From: Streptomyces sp. KMM 9044
GTDB taxonomy: Bacteria; Actinomycetota; Actinomycetes; Streptomycetales; Streptomycetaceae
NCBI RefSeq assembly: GCF_024701375.2
Contig: NZ_CP113910.1
Location: 5,146,001-5,210,000, forward strand
Length of the DNA stretch: 64,000 bases
Direction of reading: 5' to 3'
Part shown: piece after piece, positions 1 to 6,964 of the stretch
Position numbering within the stretch: the stretch's first letter is position 1
Layout: each line of letters starts with the position of its first letter
Position numbers and translations under genes: made by a program
Notes under the pieces: generated by a model
The model's input: only the letters and a program-made list of their open reading frames with translations
Databases searched by the model: none
What the model was told of the DNA's origin: nothing

Positions 1-95
1 CTGCCGACAGCCCGGTTCAGGTCGATGAGGCCGTCCGCGTCCTCCGAGGGCTCGGGGCGGCCTTCGGTGTCGTTCTGACGGGGTCCCGATGTCAT
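1..95 (-). CDS. N-terminus of an unidentified protein, cut by the window edge
   Basis: Reading leftwards from an ATG at 95, an open frame runs to the window edge and encodes about 31 residues beginning MTSGPRQND. The stretch is hydrophilic, rich in D, E, G and P, and has no signal peptide. A GGGGGAAG ribosome-binding site lies about 6 nt upstream of the ATG, which supports the start. It is divergent from the ATPase gene at 234. Such RsbW-like ATPases often sit beside XRE regulators and DUF397 proteins, but too little is visible to assign a family. Confidence 0.5.
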   Translation of the reverse strand, partial: MTSGPRQNDTEGRPEPSEDADGLIDLNRAVG

Positions 96-196
96 CACGC
101 TTCCCCCAACTCACCTGCCCCCGCCCGGTTACTTCCGTCAGAACGGACACGCAACCGTCAGCAGCGGTACAGGCGCGTGCTGTACCGGTGGTTCTT

Positions 197-215
197 CTGG
201 TCAGCGTACGACCAG
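197..215. promoter_or_regulatory. inverted repeat upstream of the ATPase gene
   Basis: CTGGTC and GACCAG form perfect 6-bp arms around a 7-bp spacer, ending 18 bp before the ATG at 234. The position fits an operator in the divergent promoter region. The binding protein is unknown. Confidence 0.35.
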
Positions 216-233
216 TCAGCCACGCTCTGTCAC

Positions 234-707
234 ATGAAGTACGAAATCCGTGACCGATCCTGTCTGCCCCGCCGACTTCCCGCGCCCGCCCCCTTCCGTC
301 AGCAGTTCAGCTCGACCAGATGCGGAGCACGGCTTGCTCGTCTCCTCGCGGCTCAACAGTTGGCGGACTGGGGGTGGGCCAGGGGCGGCGAATACCTGGA
401 GGCCGCCGAGCTGGTGGTGGGTGAACTCGCCGCGAACGCGGTCACCCACGGCCGCGTGCCCGGCAGGGACTTCCTGCTCACGATGACGCTGGTCAGGCCC
501 CAGGAGAGCGGCTCCGGCACCCTCCGGATCGAGGTGGCGGACAGCAGGGGAGAGCGGCTGCCCTTCCCGGCGCCGGAGCCCTGCCCGGACGGAGAGCACG
601 GCCGTGGACTGGTCCTCGTGAGCGCGCTCGCGGCCCGGTGGGGCGTCGTACCCCGGTCGCCCTCGGGAAAGACCGTATGGGCCGAGCTGCCAAGTCCGCC
701 GGGATGA
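234..707 (+). CDS. ATP-binding protein, RsbW-like anti-sigma regulatory kinase fold
   Basis: This 157-aa protein has the HATPase_c_2 fold typical of the many small Streptomyces RsbW-like ATP-binding proteins. The N-box reads ELAANAVTHG, followed by an ADSRGERLP segment and a GRGLVLV glycine-rich G2 box before a C-terminal VWAELP strand. The family binds ATP and often inhibits sigma factors or phosphorylates anti-anti-sigma factors; the partner here is unknown. The frame is open back to a GTG at 177. The ATG at 234 is preferred because homologues begin close to the folded domain and the 19 extra residues look untranslated. No strong ribosome-binding site is visible. Confidence 0.75.
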   Translation: MKYEIRDRSCLPRRLPAPAPFRQQFSSTRCGARLARLLAAQQLADWGWARGGEYLEAAELVVGELAANAVTHGRVPGRDFLLTMTLVRPQESGSGTLRIEVADSRGERLPFPAPEPCPDGEHGRGLVLVSALAARWGVVPRSPSGKTVWAELPSPPG

Positions 708-753
708 GGCGGCGCGTGATCTCAACTGCCTGCCTCGCCCCTCTGCCCGACGA

Positions 754-2925
754 TTACGACAGGTGCTCGTCCTCGGCCGCCTCCGCGGCTGCGATCCGCT
801 GCCACAGCCGCTCCGCGATCTCGACCAGCGTTCCCTCACCCGGCACCCGCCACTGCTTGGGCCCCTGGACCGCGCTCCACTGCTCCTTCCAGTCGGCCTC
901 GTTCCACATCTGGGAGACCAGCCCCGTCGGCGAGTAGCGCTTGCCGTCGGCTTCCCAGAGGAGCGGCGACTTGCGGTCGTTCACCCAACTCGCGCGGCGG
1001 CGCCGGGGGTCGGCGTTGAGCCAGGCGCCGATGGCGAGTTCCTCGACGGCGCTGGGGGCGTACTCCAGACGCGTACCCTCCTCGATCGCGTCGTGGTCGA
1101 CCAGCAGCCGCACGGTCTGGGGCCTGCGCTGCCGCGTCCGCCCGGCAGTCTTCAGCAGTGCCGCCAGGTTCATGGGGGAGTCGGGCCCGGCGCCGCGGTC
1201 CAGTGTGCCCAGCACCGCCGAGGCCAGGCGCGCACAGCGTTCCTCGTTCGCGAAGGTGCTGGTGACGAAGCTCTTGGGGGTGAAGAGGTGGTCGACCATG
1301 CTGATGAGGCAGGCCAGTACGGCGCTCACCTGGTTCGGGACATCCGCGAGTACGCCTGCCCACTCGCTGTCGGAATCGTCGAACCGTTCCCGCCCGATGC
1401 GCTGGAAGACCAGATGGGCCACCAGGAGCCCACCACTGTCCACGACAGCGGCCGGGCGTCCGGTGAGCTTCGCCCGCGTCGTCGTCAGCTCGTCACGTAC
1501 CACCCGGAACACCTGGACCGCACGCCAGATCTGCTGAGCGCTCGGCTGCTGCCCGAAGAGACGCGTGTAGGCACCGCTCGGCCCCTCGCTCCACAGGGCG
1601 TTGGTCGATCCCTTGACCCGCACGGCGAGCGACGAGTCGCGGTGCATGCAGGCCAGGGCGGTGGCCGCCTCCGTGACCGAACAGCCCGACTCGGGTGCGG
1701 GGTCCAGCTCGCCGCGACGGAAGACGTACTCCTTGTCGAGGGAAATGCGGAAGTCCTTTTGGATCTCCCCCTGGACCGGGTCGATCGCGATGAAGTCCCG
1801 GCGCTCCATGTGGTTCTGCGTGTTGGTGGCCTTGGTGATGGAGCGGCCGAACCCTTCCGGTGCCCCGTCCAGAGAGATGACGCGCACCATCACGTACGCC
1901 TCCCCGCTGGCGTCCGCGTCCTTCTCGTACGCCCGGAACGCGGAGGTCACCGTCTGTGCGCCGTTGACGACGCTGGCGTTGGTCAGCGTGAGGACGGTCG
2001 GCTGTCCCACCGCCCGCTTGAAGGGGTACTCCTGGACAATCTCGTCACACTGCACGGTGATGCCGTTGTGACGGTAGAGGAAGCCCTCCGGGTCCTCCAG
2101 CATCGAGTCGACCATGGTCTGGTTGACTCCGGTCAGCCCGAGCGAACGGCGGACGTTACGGTCGTACAGGCGTTCTCCGTGCCCCTCACCCTCGCCCTTG
2201 CCGCCGTACCAGCGGGCCAGCTGATCGGCGCTGACCTCGCCGATCACCGCCTTGAACGGTGTCTCGCGGGCGTACCACTCGCGGTTCATGGTCGCCTTGA
2301 GTGTGATCGGTTGCGGCTCGAGGTCTTCCCGGACGGCCCGGTGGAAGTCGGCCTGGCTCACCACCCGGTACGCGACGGTCCGGCCGAGTCCGCCGAATTC
2401 CCGGGCGGCCTCGTCCAGGATGTCGCGGGTCTCCTGGGAGAGGCGGCCGTCGCCCATGAGGGCAATGACCAGGTTGACCTTGCAGGTGGGAAGCTGGAGG
2501 ACACCGTGCACGCGGTCCGACAGGAGTTGCAGTCGCTCGTTGAAGTGGTCGAGGTCGCGATTGTCGAGCTTCTTGAGCCCGTGGACCAGCTTGAGGGCGG
2601 CTTCCGTGTCGAAGCCGGCCGTCCCCTTGTCCTTCCACTTGGCCTGGACGAGGTAGATCTCCGAGCCCGAAGCGGAGAACGCCACACAGTCGATGCCGAA
2701 GTCGTCGCGGCCGTCGATGACTCCGGCTGCCGCCTCTTCCGATGTGCAGTCCGTGAGGATCCGGGCCGCCTTCGCCGAGACCGCCCGCGACAGCAGAGCA
2801 GTTTCACGCTCCTTGGGATCCTTCTTCACGAAGTCGTCCATGGAGATGGTCTCCCCGAACTCCTTCAGCAACGCCTTCCTGATGTGCTGAACCTCCAGCG
2901 GCATGTTCTGCCCGCCCTGCGTCAT
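754..2925 (-). CDS. AIPR-family abortive infection phage resistance protein
   Basis: This 723-aa protein belongs to the AIPR family of putative abortive-infection phage resistance proteins. The N-terminal 110 residues hold a nuclease-like pattern, GID (D79) followed by VQAK (Q94, K96), consistent with a PD-(D/E)xK restriction-type fold. The AIPR core follows at about 240-560, with the signature segments FLYRHNGITV and SVVNGAQTV. The start at 2925 is supported by a GGGGGA ribosome-binding site; an upstream TTG-type extension is not. The gene stands alone, with no methyltransferase or toxin partner, beside the decayed regulator at 3068-3534, so it probably sits in a small accessory insertion. 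Family assignment is confident. Phage defence in this host is inferred. Confidence 0.85.
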   Translation of the reverse strand: MTQGGQNMPLEVQHIRKALLKEFGETISMDDFVKKDPKERETALLSRAVSAKAARILTDCTSEEAAAGVIDGRDDFGIDCVAFSASGSEIYLVQAKWKDKGTAGFDTEAALKLVHGLKKLDNRDLDHFNERLQLLSDRVHGVLQLPTCKVNLVIALMGDGRLSQETRDILDEAAREFGGLGRTVAYRVVSQADFHRAVREDLEPQPITLKATMNREWYARETPFKAVIGEVSADQLARWYGGKGEGEGHGERLYDRNVRRSLGLTGVNQTMVDSMLEDPEGFLYRHNGITVQCDEIVQEYPFKRAVGQPTVLTLTNASVVNGAQTVTSAFRAYEKDADASGEAYVMVRVISLDGAPEGFGRSITKATNTQNHMERRDFIAIDPVQGEIQKDFRISLDKEYVFRRGELDPAPESGCSVTEAATALACMHRDSSLAVRVKGSTNALWSEGPSGAYTRLFGQQPSAQQIWRAVQVFRVVRDELTTTRAKLTGRPAAVVDSGGLLVAHLVFQRIGRERFDDSDSEWAGVLADVPNQVSAVLACLISMVDHLFTPKSFVTSTFANEERCARLASAVLGTLDRGAGPDSPMNLAALLKTAGRTRQRRPQTVRLLVDHDAIEEGTRLEYAPSAVEELAIGAWLNADPRRRRASWVNDRKSPLLWEADGKRYSPTGLVSQMWNEADWKEQWSAVQGPKQWRVPGEGTLVEIAERLWQRIAAAEAAEDEHLS

Positions 2926-2953
2926 GCATCCCCCAACATCGAGGTCTCGACCA

Positions 2954-2990
2954 ACCGGGCAGTTTAACCACATCAGATGATTGCTAACCG
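2954..2990 (-). promoter_or_regulatory. candidate promoter of the AIPR gene
   Basis: On the minus strand a TAAACT -10-like hexamer lies at 2966-2961, about 36 nt before the ATG, in a conspicuously AT-rich stretch. No good -35 hexamer is present at 16-18 bp, so the call is weak. Confidence 0.3.
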
Positions 2991-3067
2991 GCCAAATGGC
3001 CTATTCTGTAAGTGATTTGATGGTAGCGAAGGTATCTTGTGGGCTAAAATAAAACCGGTCGACCTGT

Positions 3068-3534
3068 TTGATTTCCTGCGGGCATCGGTTGCGCGATGCC
3101 CTGCCCGGGCTGAACGCGCACACGCTCTGCCGCGGTGCCCCCGGCGACGAGATGCCGTTCTGGGCGATGGCCTGGGGGCCACCGGTCGCGTCGGTGTATT
3201 CCCGCACCGCCAAGGTCCACGAGACCCTGGGAGACCACCGGGCCGCCGCCGAGCAGTACGCGCTGGCCGCCACGGCCCGCCCGGCGGACACCTACGCGCG
3301 GATCGTTGCCCTGGACCTGGTGGCGAGCGCGGAGATGGACCTCAAGCGCGGCAGCATCGAGCAGGCGTGCGCCACCTGGCGCCGGGCCATCGACCACATG
3401 GGCGGTGTCCGCTCCGTCCGTACCCGCAAGGCGGTCTCCCGTATGCGCGGCGACCTCGCCGCTTCCGGGCCCGTGGCCTGCGGTGCGTGGCCGAGCTCGA
3501 CGAACGGGGGCGTGACTTCCTCGCTGGCGTCTGA
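3068..3534 (+). pseudogene. 3' fragment of a TPR-type transcriptional regulator, frameshifted
   Basis: From about 3068 one frame encodes a TPR-like helical stretch (SRTAKVHETLGDHRAAAEQY, then LDLVASAEMDLKRGSIEQAC). This is typical of the C-terminal half of Streptomyces XRE-TPR regulators. Near 3460 the coding signal jumps to a different frame and finishes as RARGLRCVAELDERGRDFLA, the usual end of these proteins. The N-terminal HTH half is missing and the upstream DNA (2990-3065) is AT-rich and non-coding. The gene is therefore both truncated and frameshifted. It ends 2 bp from the convergent NUDIX gene. Confidence 0.65.
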
Positions 3535-3536
3535 CC

Positions 3537-4277
3537 TCAGCGGCACCCGGAGAAGCGGCGGACGACCGGCTCCAGGTAGTCCGCGTGCGGACCGGTCAGA
3601 ACAGCCAGTTCGTCCGGTGAGCGCAGCAGGGCGATGTCGTCGAGTTCAGGTTCGCGGCCCTGGGCGCATTCGGCTGCCGCGGCAGCGGTGAAGTCCGCGC
3701 GCAGCGTTGCCTCGGGAAGGGCCGGAGCGAGGTAGGTCAGGCCGACACTGCCGTTCTCGCCGCGGGTGACGACCCACAGCTTCAGGTCCTCGGGTGCCGC
3801 ACCGGTCCCCAACTCCTCGACCAGTTCCCGCGCGGCCTGGCCGGCCAGTGCCGGCTCGTCCAGCACCGCCCCGCCCTGGGGAGGCTCCACGGACCCCCCT
3901 GGCAGCTGCCAGCGGCCCGGGGTGGCCGTGGAGGGCGACATCCTCGCCACCAGCACACGGCCGTCATCGGTCGGCTGGACGACGTTCACGAACAACGAGG
4001 GCAGCGCAGTGGCGCCGGAAACGCGACGCAAGGCGTAGTGCCGGTAGGTCACACGCACCCACGACAGACGCAGGACGCGCGAGTCCGCCCATTCCAGTCC
4101 CCCACACGCCACCACAGGCCCGTCGAAGAGGGCGGGGTTGGCCCGGACCGCCATGTTCCACACCCGGTCCCGGGCCTCGGCGTCCTGGGGCGGCAGCGGC
4201 GGCTCCGCAGCTTCGGTCAACAGGAGCCGTTCAACGTCGAAGAGGTCAACGCACGCAGGGGGCAGTCTCTCGCTCAC
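3537..4277 (-). CDS. NUDIX hydrolase
   Basis: This 246-aa protein starts at GTG 4277. The NUDIX box is recognisable as LPGGSVEPPQGG followed by AARELVEELG, i.e. the GX5EX7REUXEEXGU pattern with a slightly long insert (residues about 125-155). NUDIX enzymes hydrolyse nucleoside diphosphates linked to another moiety; the substrate cannot be read from sequence. The N-terminal 80 residues resemble the extra N-terminal domain of Streptomyces NUDIX proteins that carry an ASPRLRLS-like strand ahead of the hydrolase. The gene is monocistronic. It converges with the broken regulator and lies about 110 bp upstream of the pdxH terminator hairpin. Confidence 0.8.
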   Translation of the reverse strand: MSERLPPACVDLFDVERLLLTEAAEPPLPPQDAEARDRVWNMAVRANPALFDGPVVACGGLEWADSRVLRLSWVRVTYRHYALRRVSGATALPSLFVNVVQPTDDGRVLVARMSPSTATPGRWQLPGGSVEPPQGGAVLDEPALAGQAARELVEELGTGAAPEDLKLWVVTRGENGSVGLTYLAPALPEATLRADFTAAAAAECAQGREPELDDIALLRSPDELAVLTGPHADYLEPVVRRFSGCR

Positions 4278-4461
4278 CGGCCCATCGTAGAACCCGCCCC
4301 ACTCCTGCCCGCCACGAGTGCCTGCTCGTCCTTCAGCAGCGTCCAGAGCTCAACCGGCGTCGTTTGTGGCCGGTGACAGAGTTCTTACCGGCACCCCGAG
4401 TTCCACGGAGTCCGGGGCTCTTGTCCCAGAGAGATTGGTCCGGCCTGCCCACAGTCCGAGA

Positions 4462-4481
4462 GGGCCGCTTTCCGGCGGCCC
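4462..4481 (-). terminator. hairpin downstream of pdxH
   Basis: GGGCCGC and GCGGCCC pair perfectly around a 6-nt loop, 22 bp beyond the pdxH stop. As usual in Streptomyces there is no U-run. Confidence 0.5.
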
Positions 4482-4502
4482 GGCAGTGAGATCGGACAGG
4501 TG

Positions 4503-5165
4503 TCAGGGCCACAGCAGTTGCTTGGTCCACCCGTCGGGTGAGGACAGGTAGGCGAGCCTGGTGTGGCGGCGCTGCTTGTCGCCCTGCCAGAACTCCACCG
4601 ACTCCGGGCGCACTGAGTACAGCGTCCAATGGGGCGCCACGAGGTCCGGCTCGCTCTTGATCCGCGTGAGTGATGCCTCCACCTGCGCGTCCCTTTCGGC
4701 CAGATCCGCGAGCGGTTGCGATTGCCGACCGAGCAGGGCTTCCGCCCGTGCCCCCGCGCCGCGGGCGAGGAAGTCCGCAGCGCACAGTTCTGGGGTCTCT
4801 CGCACGACCGGTCCGCGCACCCGGACCTGGCGGGCGAGCGGTGCCCAGTAGAAGGTCAGCGCCGCATAAGGGCGGGCGGCGAGGTCCCGGCCCTTGAGGC
4901 TGCTCGCGTCCGAGGCGAATTGCCAGCCCTCAGGGCTCACGTCCTTGAGGATGAGTACGCGGGCGGTCGGATCACCCTTGGCGTCCGCCGTGGCCAGCGT
5001 CATGGCATGCGGCTCCTGCACCCCGGCGCTCAACGCCTTGAGCAACCACTCGGTGAACAGCTCGAACGGCGTGTCCGGCGCAGTGGACGGGTCGAACCCG
5101 GGAAGCTCGCCGGCGAAGACCTCGATGTCCCGCAGCGTCTGACGCAGGTCGGCCGCACCGGTCAC
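4503..5165 (-). CDS. pdxH: pyridoxamine 5'-phosphate oxidase
   Basis: The 220-aa product is an FMN-dependent pyridoxine/pyridoxamine 5'-phosphate oxidase, which makes pyridoxal 5'-phosphate in the cytoplasm. Visible landmarks are PTARVLILKD, FASDASSLKGRDL and FYWAPLARQVRVRG in the flavin-binding split barrel. The C-terminal signature is VEFWQGDKQRRHTR, close to the classical VEFWQGRxxRLHDR. The length matches the family. The GTG at 5165 is chosen because GGGAG lies 7 nt before it; the 16-residue upstream extension is Arg-rich and unlike the family. It is divergent from the glycosyltransferase at 5367. Confidence 0.88.
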   Translation of the reverse strand: MTGAADLRQTLRDIEVFAGELPGFDPSTAPDTPFELFTEWLLKALSAGVQEPHAMTLATADAKGDPTARVLILKDVSPEGWQFASDASSLKGRDLAARPYAALTFYWAPLARQVRVRGPVVRETPELCAADFLARGAGARAEALLGRQSQPLADLAERDAQVEASLTRIKSEPDLVAPHWTLYSVRPESVEFWQGDKQRRHTRLAYLSSPDGWTKQLLWP

Positions 5166-5366
5166 GTTCCACTCCCTCGGTCGTGATCGCTCAAGTCGAA
5201 CTGAACCTGTCAACTCGCATGATCCTCAAGCTGATTGTGGTGGATCACGCCGTTGCATCCCCGAGGTGTCGGACAAGGTGGCCGTTTTCGAACGGGGTTC
5301 CGGCGCAGACGAGGGGCCTCGACGGGCCACGGTGACCGGGCGGCGCGCGCCGAGGATAATCGCCGC

Positions 5367-6581
5367 ATGCGGATTCTGATCGTCACCGCCGGCTCACGGG
5401 GAGATGTCGCGCCCTTCACAGGTCTGGGGCGGCGCCTGCTGGACGCGGGCCATCAGGTCGCCGTGGCCGCTCATCCGTCCTTCGGCGCACTCGTCGGCGG
5501 GTGCGGTCTCGGCCACCGGCCTGTGCCGGGAGACCCGCAGGGGCTGCTTCGAGCCTGGTCCCGGGCGGCTTCGCGGGAGGAAGCCCGGGCGATGACCAGG
5601 GCGTACGCGGACGGCCTCGCCGATGGAGTGGCGGACGCCGTGGCCGCCGGAGCCGACCTGGTGCTCACCCCCTTCGGTCCCGCACCGCTCAGCCGGACGG
5701 CCGGCGAAGCGTTCGGCGTCCCCGTCATCGGCACCTACCTCACACCGGCGTTCGCCACCGCGAAGTTCCCGCTGCCCGGGGCACGAGACATTGACGGCCC
5801 GGGCCCGGAGGGGAACCTCGCGGCCGGCCGGGCCGTGCTGGAACGCGCAAGAGGGGTCTTCGCGGACGCCGTGACCAGGCTGCGCGACCGCCTCGGGCTG
5901 CCTGCCGACGCACCATCGGCACCGGAGGAGATCCGGCCGGTCCTCCACGGCTTCAGCCCGCTGGTCGTGCCGCGTCCCGGGGACTGGCCGTCGGGGGTGG
6001 GCGTGGCGGGCTACTGGTGGCCCGCCCGGCCGGACCGCTGGCAGCCTCCGGCTGAACTGGTCGACTTCCTCCAGGCCGGTCCGCCTCCGGTGTTCATCGG
6101 GTTCGGCAGCATGGCACCGGGGCACGGGGAACGGCTCAGCGAGCTGGTGGCCGCGGCGGTGGAGCGGGCAGGTGTACGCGCGGTGGTGCAGGCGGGGTGG
6201 GCCGAACTGGGCGGCCGCGGCGCCGACGTCCTGGCCGTCGGCGACCTTCCGCACGACTGGTTGTTCCCCCGCACCGCCGCCGTCGTCCACCACGCAGGGG
6301 CGGGTACCACCGCGGCCGGACTGCGGGCCGGAGTGCCCGCCCTGCCCGTACCGGTCATGGCCGACCAGCCGTTCTGGGCGTCCCGGCTGTACCGGCTGGG
6401 AGTCGCTCCCCGGCCCCTGCCGTTCCAGGATCTCACCGCCGAAGCCCTCGGCGCCGGGATCACCGCCTGTCTGTCCGATCCGGCCCACCGCCGCCGCGCG
6501 GCCGAACTCGCCCGCGGCATCGCCGCAGAGGACGGCGCCGCCGCGGTGCTCGCCCACATCGGCTCAGGACGCGCCGGGTGA
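5367..6581 (+). CDS. GT1/GT28-type glycosyltransferase (UDP-glucosyl/rhamnosyl transferase-like)
   Basis: This 404-aa GT-B enzyme begins MRILIVTAGSRGDVAPFTGLG, the classic N-terminus of macrolide and sterol glycosyltransferases. The C-terminal donor-site motif reads VVHHAGAGTTAAGLRAGVP, then PVMADQPFWASRLYRLGV. Such enzymes transfer an NDP-activated sugar to a lipid, polyketide or glycan acceptor. No biosynthetic cluster adjoins it, so the acceptor is unknown and it may act on a membrane lipid or a xenobiotic. The ATG at 5367 directly precedes the conserved first strand. It has no close operon partner. Confidence 0.85.
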   Translation: MRILIVTAGSRGDVAPFTGLGRRLLDAGHQVAVAAHPSFGALVGGCGLGHRPVPGDPQGLLRAWSRAASREEARAMTRAYADGLADGVADAVAAGADLVLTPFGPAPLSRTAGEAFGVPVIGTYLTPAFATAKFPLPGARDIDGPGPEGNLAAGRAVLERARGVFADAVTRLRDRLGLPADAPSAPEEIRPVLHGFSPLVVPRPGDWPSGVGVAGYWWPARPDRWQPPAELVDFLQAGPPPVFIGFGSMAPGHGERLSELVAAAVERAGVRAVVQAGWAELGGRGADVLAVGDLPHDWLFPRTAAVVHHAGAGTTAAGLRAGVPALPVPVMADQPFWASRLYRLGVAPRPLPFQDLTAEALGAGITACLSDPAHRRRAAELARGIAAEDGAAAVLAHIGSGRAG

Positions 6582-6964
6582 ATCCGGGGACACTCCATCG
6601 CCGTGGGCACCCGCGAAGGCTTCGGGGCAGCGCCGGAGGGTGCGTGTCCGTCCCCTTTCTGGCCACTCGTGGCGCGCCGTCCACCGCGGCGATGTGGCGT
6701 GCACCACGTCGATTCGTCCGGTTGGTCCGAGCAGGGGCGGGATCCCGGTTCGGCTGCCCGGGGCCCGTCGAGGGGCACGGGCCTCCCACTCTCCCGTGCT
6801 GCGCGAAATTGGCCGGTTTTCGGTCAGTTCTTGACCGGGTGCGGGGTGCTGTTCCTGTTTTCAGTGGTCCAGTTCGGTAACTGGTTGCTTATGGGTGGGG
6901 TCGGTCTGTCACTCTGTCGGCATTGATCGAGGTGTATTCGTACGAACTGCCCGGGGAGCTGCCC
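6582..6964. other. intergenic region with a palindrome ahead of the RsbU-type gene
   Basis: No convincing gene is seen in these 383 bp. The right half is AT-richer. CCAGTT and AACTGG form a perfect 6-bp dyad around CGGT at 6869-6884, about 80 bp before the chosen start. GTTT (6857-6860) followed after 15 bp by GGTAAC loosely resembles the GTTT/GGGTAT pattern of SigB/SigF-type promoters. That is tempting beside an RsbU-like gene but is not a proven promoter. Confidence 0.4.

Noticed and set aside
763..2967. 734-aa open frame opposite the AIPR gene
   Set aside because: It is the antisense shadow of a gene with clear family motifs; its own sequence shows no domain.
5235..5366. 44-residue N-terminal extension of the glycosyltransferase
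   Set aside because: Arg/Gly-rich with no family similarity; the conserved Rossmann strand begins at ATG 5367.
1..6581. Prophage or integrative element at the left end
   Set aside because: No integrase, att repeats, transfer or phage structural genes are visible, although the segment looks accessory.
6589..6789. Possible small gene on the minus strand after the glycosyltransferase
   Set aside because: No ribosome-binding site, no conserved segment, and composition like non-coding DNA.
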